Assembly: GCF_016865585.1 (NCBI RefSeq)
Contig: NZ_JAESND010000002.1
Span: 471,467 to 535,466 of the forward strand
Source: Jeongeupia naejangsanensis
GTDB lineage: Bacteria > Pseudomonadota > Gammaproteobacteria > Burkholderiales > Chitinibacteraceae
Direction of reading: 5' to 3'
Length of the DNA: 64,000 bases
The translations under genes and the position numbers were made by a program. Under the pieces are notes generated by a model. It had not been told where the DNA came from and did not search any database. It worked only from the letters and a program-made list of their open reading frames with translations. The first letter of the stretch is position 1. Every line of letters starts with the position of its first letter. Positions 7,495 through 16,252 of this stretch are shown piece by piece.

Positions 7495-8595
7495 TCAGGC
7501 TGGCCAGATCGCCCCGAGCACGCGCGGGCCGGCCGCACCGGTGACGGTGGGGACGTTGCCGCTGGCGCCGGCAAGGCAGCGCTGGGCCAGCCAGGCAAAC
7601 GCGATCGCCTCGACCCAGTCGGGATCGACGCCGAGGGCGGCCGTACTGGCGATGCCAACGCCGGGCAGGGCGTCGCCCAGCATCGCCAGCAGGGTCGGAT
7701 TGTGCGCGCCGCCACCACAGACGAACACGTCGTCGACGCTGGGGGCGGTGGTGCGGATCGCGTCGGCGATCGTGCGCGCGGTGTAGGCCGTCAGCGTGGC
7801 CATGACGTCGGCCGGTGCGTCGTTGCGGCCGGCCAGTTGTGCGTCGAGCCAGTCTGCGTGGAACAGGTCGCGGCCGGTGCTTTTTGGTGCGGCGAGTGCC
7901 AGATACGGTTCGGTCAGCAGCCGTGCCAGCAGGTCGTCGAGTACCTTGCCGCTGGCCGCCCAAGCGCCTGCTGCATCGTAGCGCTCGCCACGGTGGCGGT
8001 GGATCCACAGGTCCATCAGCACGTTGCCGGGGCCGGTGTCGTAGCCGGAGACGTCGCCGTTGCGAGGCAGATTGGTCAGGTTGGCAATGCCGCCGATGTT
8101 GACGATCACGCGGTGCCGCTGCGCATCGGCAAAGATCGCGTGGTGGAAGGCCGGCACCAGCGGCGCACCCTGACCGCCGGCGGCCACGTCGCGCGAGCGG
8201 AAATCGCCGACGACGGTGATGCCGCTGCGCTCGGCCAGCCGGGCATGGTTGCCGAGCTGGATCGTGTAGCCGCGTTCGGGGCGATGGCGGATGGTCTGGC
8301 CGTGATTGCCGATGGCAACGATGTCGGCCGCGGCGACGCCGGCCTGTTCCAGCAGTGCAGCGACCGAGTCGGCATAGCAGTCGGAGAGGCTGTTGCCGGC
8401 GCGCCAGGCCAGATCGATTTCATCCGGTGACGCGGCCTGCAGTGTCAGCAGGTCGTGCCGCAATGACGCCGGCAGCGCGGTGCCCTGCGCGGCAAGCAAT
8501 GCGGGTTGCGCACCCGAGAGATCGACGAGAACGGCATCAATGCCATCCAGGCTGGTGCCTGTCATCAGGCCGATCAACAGTTGCGGGTGCGCCAT
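7495..8595 (-). CDS. anmK: Anhydro-N-acetylmuramic acid kinase
   Basis: 366 residues, the family length. AnmK phosphorylates and hydrolyses 1,6-anhydro-MurNAc to MurNAc-6-phosphate in peptidoglycan recycling, in the cytoplasm. Visible motifs: GLMTGTSLDGIDAVLVDL at the N-terminus with the catalytic Asp, GNHGQTIRHRP near residue 95, NIGGIANLTNLP near 168 and the ATP-site VCGGGAHN near 293. Its start lies 9 bases after the stop of the M23 peptidase gene, so the two are probably co-transcribed, linking wall cleavage with recovery of wall sugars. Confidence 0.96.
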   Translation of the reverse strand: MAHPQLLIGLMTGTSLDGIDAVLVDLSGAQPALLAAQGTALPASLRHDLLTLQAASPDEIDLAWRAGNSLSDCYADSVAALLEQAGVAAADIVAIGNHGQTIRHRPERGYTIQLGNHARLAERSGITVVGDFRSRDVAAGGQGAPLVPAFHHAIFADAQRHRVIVNIGGIANLTNLPRNGDVSGYDTGPGNVLMDLWIHRHRGERYDAAGAWAASGKVLDDLLARLLTEPYLALAAPKSTGRDLFHADWLDAQLAGRNDAPADVMATLTAYTARTIADAIRTTAPSVDDVFVCGGGAHNPTLLAMLGDALPGVGIASTAALGVDPDWVEAIAFAWLAQRCLAGASGNVPTVTGAAGPRVLGAIWPA

Positions 8596-8604
8596 GCTGC
8601 CTCG

Positions 8605-9885
8605 TTAGCGGATGCTGGCCAGTCTCGAACCGTCCAGCAGTGCCAGCTGTTCACCCAACGGGGTGGTGTGTTGTTTGAATGCGGCAAGCCAGTTTTTGCC
8701 CAGCGCCGCGTCGGCCGGCAATTTTACTGCCAAAGGGTCGACCGGTTGATCATTGATGCGGAATTCGAAGTGCAGGTGCGGGCCGGTCGAACGGCCGGTA
8801 CTGCCAACGTAGCCGATCAGCTGGCCCTTGGTGACCGTGCTGCCGGCCTTGAGGCCGCTGGCGAACTTGCTCATATGGGCGTAGACGGTCTGGTAGCGGC
8901 CGTCGTGGCGGATTTCCGCCATGTTGCCGTACGCGCCTTCGCGGCCGTATTTGACCAGTTTGCCGTTGCCGGCGGCGTAAACGGGGGTGCCGGCCGGGGC
9001 TGCGAGGTCGACGCCTTCGTGGCCAATCGGGCGCTTCAGCACGGGGTGCATGCGCAGGCCGAACGGCGAGGAGATATGGGTGAAATCCGTGGGGTAGCGC
9101 GTAAAGCGTGCCGAAGCGCTGTCGCCGGTCTCGTTGTAGTACGCGCCGGCCTGATTTTGCGGCTGGAACCAGTAAGCACGCCGGACCTGCTTGCCGTCGT
9201 TGAGCGACGCAGCGAGCAGCCGGCCGGTGCTCACGGTCTGGCCGTCGTCCTCGAAGGTCTCGTAAATGACGCTGTAACGGCTGCCTTTGGACAGCTGGCC
9301 TTCACCGAACAGTGCGCCGAGCTGCTGGCGTACGTTTGCCGGCAGTTCGAGCGCCTTGATCGCATCCGAGGCATCACCGGAGATCGTACCGCTGCGATAG
9401 GCCGTGGATCGGGTGAGGCTGACCGGGGTGCTGCTGACGCTGTAGCTGTCGCCATCGTGCCGCAGGACCAGTCGTTCGTTCTGCGCATTGAGGTAACCCA
9501 GTTCGATCAACTGGCCGTCGCGCTGGGTGATCGCATAGATGCTGCGGCCCGGCGTCAGGTCGAAAAAGCCGCGTGCAGCGGGCGCCGCGTCGCGCCAGCG
9601 CAGGTAGGCCAGTGCCGCCGGGTCATTGACGCCGAGGCGGCTGAGCATCCGGGCCAGCGTGTCGCCGTTGCGGATGACTTCATCCTGCCGCAGCGGCGTG
9701 GTGGCGATCTGGCTGATCAGCGTGGGGGTTTCCAGCTTCTGCGAAACGGGATGCACCTGCACGGTTTCCTGCGGGCCGTACTCGGCAACGCCATAGGCGG
9801 TCACGGTGAGCGATACGGGGCCGGCGATCGCTGCGGCGAGCCACAGCAGCGGCAGGTGAGGAGGGTGTTGTTGTGTGTTCGACAT
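8605..9885 (-). CDS. M23 family metallopeptidase (MepM-like murein DD-endopeptidase)
   Basis: 426 residues from ATG 9885 (a TTG at 9939 would add 18 residues). Near the N-terminus is one membrane or signal segment (LPLLWLAAAIAGPVSLTV), so the protein works in the periplasm. The middle has an OapA/LysM-like region around RNGDTLARMLSRLGV. The C-terminal lysostaphin-type domain has HEGVDLAAPAGTPVYA (Zn ligands His and Asp), a VYAHMSK His and the HLHFEF motif. Such enzymes cut D-Ala-mDAP crosslinks to allow wall growth. Neither start has a strong ribosome site. It is followed closely by anmK. Confidence 0.93.
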   Translation of the reverse strand: MSNTQQHPPHLPLLWLAAAIAGPVSLTVTAYGVAEYGPQETVQVHPVSQKLETPTLISQIATTPLRQDEVIRNGDTLARMLSRLGVNDPAALAYLRWRDAAPAARGFFDLTPGRSIYAITQRDGQLIELGYLNAQNERLVLRHDGDSYSVSSTPVSLTRSTAYRSGTISGDASDAIKALELPANVRQQLGALFGEGQLSKGSRYSVIYETFEDDGQTVSTGRLLAASLNDGKQVRRAYWFQPQNQAGAYYNETGDSASARFTRYPTDFTHISSPFGLRMHPVLKRPIGHEGVDLAAPAGTPVYAAGNGKLVKYGREGAYGNMAEIRHDGRYQTVYAHMSKFASGLKAGSTVTKGQLIGYVGSTGRSTGPHLHFEFRINDQPVDPLAVKLPADAALGKNWLAAFKQHTTPLGEQLALLDGSRLASIR

Positions 9886-10213
9886 CGTTTTCTGACGGTG
9901 TTCGGATTTCAGGGTCAGGACGGAAGTTATCAGTGTCAATCAGGTTTTGCCAGCCCAATTTTTCATGAAAAATCCTTATTTCACAAAGACATACGACGTT
10001 TTTTCCAAGGCCTTGCGCAGGCAGAAATGCGCACGGGCAATGCTTTCTGCGCGTACTTTCAACGGGGGAAATGTTCCGACGCATTCATTGCGTTCCGGCC
10101 GGCTGGCTGCACAAAGCCCTGAAGGTGGACCGCGCCGTTCGCCTTTGGTGCTAAACCGGTGATATTCACACTCGCCAATATGGCGTAGTGAAAATGTAAG
10201 GTATTGATGAAAA
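9886..10213. other. 328-base intergenic region with two palindromes
   Basis: No convincing gene. It is less GC-rich than its surroundings and holds the promoters of the divergent M23 gene and of the small gene at 10214, together with two palindromic elements listed separately (9958-9973 and 10205-10228). No tRNA or terminator was recognised. Confidence 0.5.
9958..9973. promoter_or_regulatory. Perfect 16-bp palindrome ATTTTTCATGAAAAAT
   Basis: A perfect inverted repeat without spacer, about 73 bases upstream of the M23 peptidase start. Length, AT-richness and place fit an operator for a dimeric regulator. It shares the half-site ATGAAAA with the inverted repeat at 10205-10228. No known consensus was recognised. 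Confidence 0.45.
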
Positions 10214-10228
10214 ATGGAATTTTCATCA
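10205..10228. promoter_or_regulatory. Inverted repeat TGATGAAAA-N6-TTTTCATCA over the start of the small gene
   Basis: Nine-base perfect arms separated by ATGGAA. The spacer contains the ATG at 10214, so either a repressor bound here or the RNA hairpin itself would block the start. It shares ATGAAAA/TTTTCAT with the palindrome at 9958-9973. Confidence 0.45.
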
Positions 10229-10537
10229 CCGGCCCATCTGATGAACCGCATTCCACGGCCGCGCCGGGCGCTGGGCGTCATGCGCCGCATGCGCCTTGGC
10301 TACCCGATTCTCGAGGCGGGACCGCTGGCCATCACGACCTACCTCGACGGCTATGGCGCAGAGGCGGCGCTATGGCTCGGCTATTTCCGCCGCAACGGCT
10401 GGATTGCAGCGCAGGACTGGCCCAATGGCGTCAGGGCGTGGTTTCTTTCGGATCGCGGGCTGGCGATCCTTGCACTGGGCGAGGACTGGTGGCAGTCGCT
10501 GACCTGGAGTCAGCGGCTGGTCTACTGGCTGAGCTGA
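10214..10537 (+). CDS. Uncharacterised small protein, possibly winged-helix-like
   Basis: 107 residues, basic N-terminus (PRPRRALGVMRRMRLG) followed by a compact region rich in Trp. The stretch LWLGYFRRNGWI followed by RAWFLSDRGLAIL looks like the recognition helix and wing of a small winged-helix protein, but no family can be named. An AAGG lies about 12 bases before the ATG; an internal ATG at 10241 is possible. It is convergent with the deacetylase gene, 10 bases apart. An inverted repeat overlaps its start codon, so autoregulation is conceivable. Confidence 0.6.
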   Translation: MEFSSPAHLMNRIPRPRRALGVMRRMRLGYPILEAGPLAITTYLDGYGAEAALWLGYFRRNGWIAAQDWPNGVRAWFLSDRGLAILALGEDWWQSLTWSQRLVYWLS

Positions 10538-10547
10538 GCCGGGTAGT

Positions 10548-11438
10548 TCAGCGTGCGCGGGCCAGTGCAGCGGTGATCGTTGCTGCGTGGATGGCAACGG
10601 TATCCTCGATCGGAACCGCATAGCCGCCACCCATGGTGACCGCGACCGGAACACCGTAACGACTGCAGCTGTCGAGCACCATCGCATCGCGTGTCGCCAG
10701 ACCCGTGCGCGACAGCGCCAGCCGGCCAAGCCGGTCGCCCTGATAGGCATCGGCGCCGGACAGGTAGATCACCAGATCGGGCCAGCTGGCGGCGAACAGG
10801 CTGGGCAGTTCATGCATCAGGCAATCGAGATAGGCATCGTCCCCGCAGTCATCCGGCAGCTCGACATCGTGGTCGCTGACTTCCTTCTGGAAGGGGAAGT
10901 TGCCGGCGCCGTGCATCGAGAAAGTGTAAAGCGCAGGGGCGCCGGAAAGCATGGCTGCCGTGCCGTTGCCCTGATGGACGTCGAGATCGATGACCAGTGC
11001 GCGCTGGATGAGCTGCTCACGCTGCAGCAAGCGGAGCGCCACGGCGCTGTCGTTGAATACGCAGAACCCGCTGCCACGTTCGGCGTAGGCGTGGTGCGTG
11101 CCACCGGCAAGGCTGGCGGCCATGCCGTCCTCGAGTGCGGCGCGGCAGGCAGCAATCGTTGCGCCGGTCGAGCGGCGCGAGCGTTCGACCAGTTCGACCG
11201 ACCAGGGCAGGCCGATGGCGCGCTCTTCCGCACGGCTGAGGGTGCCGGTATCGAGTTTGTGCAGGTAGTCGGTGGTGTGCGCGCAGCCCAGTTCGTCATT
11301 GTCGGCGCGCGGTGCTTCGACGAATTCTGCCCCCGGCGCGTCTGCAACCGCTTCGTACATCAGGCGGTATTTCTCGGCCGGGAAACGATGCCCCGGTGGC
11401 AGCGGCAGTGGAAACCGGTCTGTCCGGAAGATGCGCAT
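10548..11438 (-). CDS. Histone deacetylase-family (acetylpolyamine/acetoin-utilisation type) amidohydrolase
   Basis: 296 residues with the complete class of Zn-hydrolase motifs: GGTHHAYAERGSGFCVFND (tandem His of the charge relay), VIDLDVHQGNGTA (Asp and His metal ligands), and LSGADAYQGDRLGRL (second Asp ligand). Bacterial members deacetylate small acetylated amines or lysines; the substrate here is unknown. It lies 2 bases after the K+ channel gene and is the last gene of an operon starting with lolC. A physiological link with lipoprotein sorting is not known. Confidence 0.93.
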   Translation of the reverse strand: MRIFRTDRFPLPLPPGHRFPAEKYRLMYEAVADAPGAEFVEAPRADNDELGCAHTTDYLHKLDTGTLSRAEERAIGLPWSVELVERSRRSTGATIAACRAALEDGMAASLAGGTHHAYAERGSGFCVFNDSAVALRLLQREQLIQRALVIDLDVHQGNGTAAMLSGAPALYTFSMHGAGNFPFQKEVSDHDVELPDDCGDDAYLDCLMHELPSLFAASWPDLVIYLSGADAYQGDRLGRLALSRTGLATRDAMVLDSCSRYGVPVAVTMGGGYAVPIEDTVAIHAATITAALARAR

Positions 11439-11440
11439 GG

Positions 11441-12010
11441 TCAGCGCGGGTCGTCGTGCGACGGCTTGCCGTGTCCGGCGAAATAGCGGCCGAAGCCGAC
11501 CACCGCAATGCCGGTGGCGGACAGGATGTGCAGATCGGTCAGCAGGCGCGCCAGCCAGTCGCGCGGGTAGATGTCGCCATAGCCGACGGTGGCCGAGGTG
11601 ACGATGCTGAAGTGCAGGCAGTCCAGAAAGGTCTTCAGCGCGCCGGTGAAGAAGGCGAGCGGGGTGTCGGGCTTGTAAGTGTGCAGGTTGTGGATGCCGA
11701 CAAAGGCGTTGTTGTCGAAGTCGAACAGCACCAGCGCGTAATAGATCAGCGCGAACTGGAAGACCAGCCCGCCATAGAGCCGGACCAGTGCCGGGAGGCT
11801 GCTCAGCCGGTCCTTGGCGATGCTCGACATTAGCGCGCCGATCTGGATGACGAACAGCAGCCAGACCATCGAGCGCAACCAGTGGTAGTTGTCGAGCGTG
11901 AACGCGCGGCCGTGATTGGCGTAGGCCACCAGCGTCAGCAGCAGCGCCAGCACGATCGAGGTCAGTCCGGCAATCAGCCCCAGGCGGTCGGTGCGGCGTA
12001 TGCGCAGCAC
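11441..12010 (-). CDS. Potassium channel protein (Ion_trans_2 type)
   Basis: 189 residues with a GTG start located 2 bases after the lolD stop. Hydrophobic segments lie at about 10-30, 45-65 and 75-97, followed by a pore loop with the K+ selectivity sequence TSATVGYGDIYP near residue 140 and a last helix near 150-170. The short polar tail (FAGHGKPSHDDPR) carries no RCK/TrkA domain, so gating is not evident. It probably forms a tetrameric inner-membrane K+ channel. Tight spacing on both sides makes it part of the lolCD operon. Confidence 0.88.
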   Translation of the reverse strand: MLRIRRTDRLGLIAGLTSIVLALLLTLVAYANHGRAFTLDNYHWLRSMVWLLFVIQIGALMSSIAKDRLSSLPALVRLYGGLVFQFALIYYALVLFDFDNNAFVGIHNLHTYKPDTPLAFFTGALKTFLDCLHFSIVTSATVGYGDIYPRDWLARLLTDLHILSATGIAVVGFGRYFAGHGKPSHDDPR

Positions 12011-12012
12011 GG

Positions 12013-12699
12013 TCAGGCCTGCAGCGGTCCGAGCCGGCCGTCGGCGAGATGGTATTGCAGCCGGCAGCGCTGGGCGAGCGACGGGTCGTGGGTGACGATG
12101 ACGAAGCTCGTCTGCAGATCGCGGTTGAGTTCGAGCATCAGTGCAAACACCGACTCTGCGGTGCCGCGATCGAGGTTGCCGGTCGGTTCGTCGGCCAGCA
12201 CGCAGGCGGGCTGGTTGACCAGTGCGCGGGCGATGGCGGCGCGCTGGCGCTCGCCGCCGGACAGCTCGCCCGGCTTGTGGTGCAGCCGGTGGCCCAACCC
12301 GACACGCTTGAGCATCTCGCGTGCCGCTGCGAAGGCGGTGTCCTTCGGTTCACGACGGATCAGCAACGGCATGGCGACGTTTTCCTCTGCGGAAAATTCG
12401 GCCAGCAGGTGGTGGAACTGGTAGACGAAACCCAGCTTGCGGTTGCGCAGCTCGCCGCGCGCGGCTTCGTTCAGTGCAAACGGGTCGGTGTCGCCGATGC
12501 GCACGCTGCCGCCACTCGGCGTATCGAGACCGCCAAGGCAATGCAGCAGCGTCGATTTGCCCGAGCCGGAAGCGCCGACGATGGCGGCGGTATCGCCGGC
12601 CTCAAGGCTGAAGTCGACGCCTTCGAGCACCGGTGTGTCGAGCTTGCCGCCACGGTAGTGCTTGATCAGGCCCTGTGCGCTCAGGATGGGCTTACTCAT
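12013..12699 (-). CDS. lolD: Lipoprotein-releasing system ATP-binding protein
   Basis: 228 residues. ATPase of the Lol ABC transporter that extracts outer-membrane lipoproteins from the inner membrane. Walker [10 protein letters not shown] near residue 42, signature LSGGERQR near 145, Walker [13 protein letters not shown] near 166, and a His switch in VTHD. The LolD-typical stretch [18 protein letters not shown] is present. Start overlaps the end of lolC by 8 bases. Confidence 0.96.
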   Translation of the reverse strand: MSKPILSAQGLIKHYRGGKLDTPVLEGVDFSLEAGDTAAIVGASGSGKSTLLHCLGGLDTPSGGSVRIGDTDPFALNEAARGELRNRKLGFVYQFHHLLAEFSAEENVAMPLLIRREPKDTAFAAAREMLKRVGLGHRLHHKPGELSGGERQRAAIARALVNQPACVLADEPTGNLDRGTAESVFALMLELNRDLQTSFVIVTHDPSLAQRCRLQYHLADGRLGPLQA

Positions 12700-13927
12700 A
12701 GCGCAATGCCTCCGCCGGGTTGATGCGGCTGGCGCGCCAGCTCGGGTACAGCGTTGCGGCCAGCGCCAGCACCAGCGAAATCACCGCAATCGTCGTGACA
12801 TCGCTCGGGATGATTTTCGATGGCAGCTCGGTGATCAGGTAGACGTCGGGCGAGAGGATGCGGGTGCCGATGACGCGCTCGATTGTCGGAATGATGACGT
12901 CGAGGTTGCTGGCGACCAGTACGCCGCCAAGCACGCCGCACAGCGTACCGAAGAAGCCGGAAATGGCGCCCTGGATGACGAAGATCTTCATGATCGACCC
13001 CGGGGATGCCCCCAGCGTGCGCAGGATGGCGATGTCGGCCTGCTTGTCGGTGACCACCATCACGAGGGTCGATACGAGATTGAACGCGGCGACGGCGACG
13101 ATCAGTGTCAGGATGATGAACATCATCCGCTTCTCGATCTCGACTGCGCGGAAATAGGTCGGGTTTTCCTGCGACCAGTCGCTGACCAGCAGCGACGGCA
13201 TGTTCCGGCCAAGATCGCGGGCGACGCTGCGGGCGTTGAACAGGTCGTCGAGTTTCAGGCGCAGGCCGCTGACGTCGTCACCGGTGCGGAACAGCTTCTG
13301 TGCGTCGCCGATGTGGATGAAGGCGAGGCCGGCGTCGTACGGGTAGTAGTCGGCGCGGAATACGCCAACGACGAGGAACTGGCGGAAGCGCGGAATCAGC
13401 CCGGCCGGCGTGACCTGGCCTTGCGGCGTGATCAGGGTGATCTTGTCGCCGGCGCGTACGCCCAGTTCGGCGGCGAGCTGCCAGCCGAGCACGATGTTGA
13501 ACTGGCCGTCCTGCAGGTCGCTCAACTGACCGGCGAGCATCTTGCTCGCGGCGTCGCTGACCGTCGGCTCCAGCGCCGGATCGATGCCACGGATGATCGT
13601 GCCCTTGACCTGGCTGCCGTTCGCCAGCAGGCCCTGGCCGAGCACATAGGGAGCACTGGATTTGACGTGGGGGTTCTGCTTGGCGTCGGCCGCAACCTTG
13701 TGCCATTCGGGCAGCCGGTTGTCGGTGCCGGTGATCTGCACGTGCGCGGCCATGCCGAGAATCCGGTCCCGGACCTCTTCCTGAAAACCGTTCATCACCG
13801 AGAGCACGATGATCAGTGCCGCGACGCCGAGCGTGATGCCGAGAATGGAAACCAGCGAGATGAACGAAATGAAGCCGTTACGGCGTTTGGCCCGCGTGTA
13901 GCGCAGGCCGATCAGGAGTTCGTACAT
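12692..13927 (-). CDS. lolC: Lipoprotein-releasing system transmembrane protein (LolC/LolE/LolF type)
   Basis: 411 residues from ATG 13927 (TTG 13939 adds four). The start [19 protein letters not shown] and the first membrane helix with the [15 protein letters not shown] segment are typical of LolC/E; a large periplasmic domain follows, then three membrane helices (around 265-390) and the FtsX-type permease C-terminus ending in [12 protein letters not shown]. Only one LolC/E-type gene stands here; in Neisseria and several other genera one LolF protein replaces both LolC and LolE, so this may be a LolDF system. First gene of the operon lolC-lolD-channel-deacetylase. Confidence 0.94.
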   Translation of the reverse strand: MYELLIGLRYTRAKRRNGFISFISLVSILGITLGVAALIIVLSVMNGFQEEVRDRILGMAAHVQITGTDNRLPEWHKVAADAKQNPHVKSSAPYVLGQGLLANGSQVKGTIIRGIDPALEPTVSDAASKMLAGQLSDLQDGQFNIVLGWQLAAELGVRAGDKITLITPQGQVTPAGLIPRFRQFLVVGVFRADYYPYDAGLAFIHIGDAQKLFRTGDDVSGLRLKLDDLFNARSVARDLGRNMPSLLVSDWSQENPTYFRAVEIEKRMMFIILTLIVAVAAFNLVSTLVMVVTDKQADIAILRTLGASPGSIMKIFVIQGAISGFFGTLCGVLGGVLVASNLDVIIPTIERVIGTRILSPDVYLITELPSKIIPSDVTTIAVISLVLALAATLYPSWRASRINPAEALRYE

Positions 13928-14100
13928 GGCCCAAGCCAAGGGAAAGAGGCGCGAATTTTAGCACAGTGCCGCGGCTTTCCCCGGCGTGATTAGTCGGTTT
14001 CCTCGTGGTGGCCTTGCGGTGCGGGTGGAGAAAAACCGTCCTGAAATCAAGGGGCTGTTCGAAGTGTGGTATTGGCTGATCGCGGCCGGGGAGTGCATGC

Positions 14101-15333
14101 ATGCTGATCGACAAATTGGGGCAGTTCGGACTTGATCAGTTTGACCGATGGGCCGGGCAGATTCGCTCGTATGGCGAGCTGCCCTTGCAGATCCGCCTGT
14201 GGAACGGGCGCGACTACCGGTTTTCGGCATCACCGACGGTGACGATCACGCTGCCGGGCCCGCAAGCGGTGAGCTACTTCCGCAAGCCCAGTCTGGCCAG
14301 TCTTGGCGAAGCCTATGTCGAGGGGCAGGTCGATATCGACGGCCCGCTGCTGAGCGTATTCGAAGTGGCGGTGGCGCTGGCTGGGCGGCTGGTCTCGGGC
14401 AACAAGCTCTGGGGACGGCTGGCGGCACGCAATGCACATCATTCGCGTACGCTCGATTCCGAGTCGATCCAGTATCACTACGACGTGTCCGACGAGTTTT
14501 ATCGCCTCTGGCTCGACGAGCAGATGGTGTATTCGTGTGCCTATTTCGAGCGGGGTGACGAAACACTGGCCGATGCGCAGGTCAAGAAGCTCGACCACAT
14601 CCTGACCAAGGTCATGCTTCGCCCGGGCGAGCAGTTGCTCGATATCGGCTGTGGCTGGGGGGCGTTGATCCTGCGCGCCGCGACGCAATTCGGGGCGCAT
14701 GCGACCGGTATCACCTTGTCGGAAAACCAGTACGAACGCGCGCGGCAGCGCATCCGGGATGCAGGCGTGCAGGACCGTTGCAAGGTGCTGCTGTGCGACT
14801 ATCGCGACGTGACCGGTACCTACGACAAGATCACCAGCGTGGGCATGTTCGAGCACGTCGGGCTGGCCAACCTTGCCGGTTACTTTGCCAAAGTAAACAG
14901 CCTGTTGCGCGATGGCGGGCTGGTGCTGAACCACGGCATCACGACCACCGACGTCAACAACGGCAGCGGTGCCTACTTTGGCGGCAGCGATTTCATCGAT
15001 CGCTACGTGTTTCCGAATGGTGAATTGCCCCACCTGGCCCTGGCGGTCAAGGAGATGTCGGCCGCCGGGCTCGAGGTGCTCGATGTCGAATCACTGCGGC
15101 GCCACTACGCCAGAACGCTCGAACTCTGGACCGATCGTTTCGAGGCGAACGGCAGCCGGATCCGCACGATGGTCGACGACAAGCACTACCGGATCTGGCG
15201 GGTCTACCTTGCCGGCTGTGCGTGGGCATTCGCCAACGACTGGGTGTCGATCTATCAGTTGCTCGGCTGCCGGGCCGGAACGGCGGGATTGAACCCGACA
15301 CCGATGTCGCGCGGCTACATGTATCCGAAATAG
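14101..15333 (+). CDS. cfa: Cyclopropane-fatty-acyl-phospholipid synthase
   Basis: 410 residues. Transfers a methylene group from S-adenosylmethionine to unsaturated acyl chains of membrane lipids, usually on entry to stationary phase or in acid. Motifs: IQYHYDVSDEFYRLWLD near 120, MVYSCAYF near 142, SAM-binding LDIGCGWGALIL near 180, and SVGMFEHVG near 245. The terminal GTAGLNPTPMSRGYM region is also family-typical. It stands alone between the lolC promoter side and a terminator. The upstream ATGC ATGC doublet (14097-14104) contains the chosen ATG. Confidence 0.96.
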   Translation: MLIDKLGQFGLDQFDRWAGQIRSYGELPLQIRLWNGRDYRFSASPTVTITLPGPQAVSYFRKPSLASLGEAYVEGQVDIDGPLLSVFEVAVALAGRLVSGNKLWGRLAARNAHHSRTLDSESIQYHYDVSDEFYRLWLDEQMVYSCAYFERGDETLADAQVKKLDHILTKVMLRPGEQLLDIGCGWGALILRAATQFGAHATGITLSENQYERARQRIRDAGVQDRCKVLLCDYRDVTGTYDKITSVGMFEHVGLANLAGYFAKVNSLLRDGGLVLNHGITTTDVNNGSGAYFGGSDFIDRYVFPNGELPHLALAVKEMSAAGLEVLDVESLRRHYARTLELWTDRFEANGSRIRTMVDDKHYRIWRVYLAGCAWAFANDWVSIYQLLGCRAGTAGLNPTPMSRGYMYPK

Positions 15334-15335
15334 AA

Positions 15336-15356
15336 AACGGGGCCGACGGCCCCGTT
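15336..15356. terminator. Intrinsic terminator shared by cfa and pflA
   Basis: AACGGGGCC, loop GAC, GGCCCCGTT: a perfect 9-bp stem with A and T runs on the sides, placed between the convergent ends of cfa and pflA (only 25 bases apart). It can act in both directions. Confidence 0.9.
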
Positions 15357-15358
15357 GT

Positions 15359-16162
15359 TCAGTAGGTGTTCAGTCCGCGGGCGCGGAACTGGTCACGGAC
15401 GCGTTCGGTGACTTCGGTGCTTGGTGGCTCGACGTCGCCCAGCTCGTACTTCATGCCGAGTTCTTCCCACTTGTGCTCGCCCATCTTGTGGAACGGCAGG
15501 ACTTCGACGCGCTCGACGATGCTGCCGAGTGACTGGACGAACTCTGCCAGCCCCTCTACATCGTCGAAATCGTCCGACCAGCCGGGGACCAGCACGTAGC
15601 GCAGCCAGATCTTCTTGCCCATCTTCTGCAGCCGGCGCGCGAAGTCCAGCGTCGGTTGCAGCGGTTTGCCGGTCAGTTTTTCGTAGCGCTCGGGGTTGAA
15701 CTGCTTGATGTCGAGCAGGATCAGGTCGACGTTGTCGAACCAGCTGTCGTCCAGATGCGCCGCGAGGAAGCCCTGGGTGTCGAGCGCAGTGTGCAGGCCG
15801 TACTGCTGCTTGACCCGGTAGAAGATCTCGCCGACGAAATGCGCCTGCATCAGCGGTTCGCCGCCGGAGATGGTCAGCCCGCCGGTCATTTTCAGGAAGG
15901 CCGCGTACTTGCCGATTTCGGCGACGACCTCGTCGACCGTCTTCTGCTTGCCGTTGTGCAGCTTCCAGGTGTCCGGATTGTGGCAATACAGGCACCTGAA
16001 CTGACAGCCCGACACGAACACGACGAAGCGCATGCCGGGGCCATCGACCGCGGCACCGGTTTCGAACGAATGGACGAAACCGCACATCTTGCCGTTCTCG
16101 TCGACCATGGCCGGCACGATCTCGCCGAGCGGCCTCTGTACTTCTACGATCTCGATGCTCAT
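15359..16162 (-). CDS. pflA: Pyruvate formate-lyase-activating enzyme (radical SAM)
   Basis: 267 residues. Uses a [4Fe-4S] cluster and S-adenosylmethionine to create the glycyl radical on PflB. The radical-SAM motif is GCQFRCLYCHNP (CxxxCxxC) near residue 53, followed by the activase-typical TGGLTISGGEPLMQ near 92 and LLDIKQFNPERY near 149. It lies downstream of pflB in the same direction, separated by a hairpin that probably lowers its expression relative to pflB, as expected for an activating enzyme needed in small amounts. Confidence 0.96.
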   Translation of the reverse strand: MSIEIVEVQRPLGEIVPAMVDENGKMCGFVHSFETGAAVDGPGMRFVVFVSGCQFRCLYCHNPDTWKLHNGKQKTVDEVVAEIGKYAAFLKMTGGLTISGGEPLMQAHFVGEIFYRVKQQYGLHTALDTQGFLAAHLDDSWFDNVDLILLDIKQFNPERYEKLTGKPLQPTLDFARRLQKMGKKIWLRYVLVPGWSDDFDDVEGLAEFVQSLGSIVERVEVLPFHKMGEHKWEELGMKYELGDVEPPSTEVTERVRDQFRARGLNTY

Positions 16163-16182
16163 TGCGTGTCTCCAGTGACAAA

Positions 16183-16204
16183 AGGGCGGCCCCGAGGCCG
16201 CCCT
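16183..16204 (-). terminator. Hairpin between pflB and pflA (partial terminator)
   Basis: On the minus strand AGGGCGGC, loop CTCGGG, GCCGCCCT, then TTTTG: an 8-bp stem with a short U tract, about 50 bases after the pflB stop and 20 before the pflA start. The short U run suggests incomplete termination, which would set a high PflB:PflA ratio. Read-through is inference. Confidence 0.65.
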
Positions 16205-16252
16205 GTTTGCTGCGGGGGCAGGGCGGGCCCACCCCTGTTTCTTCTTATCAGA

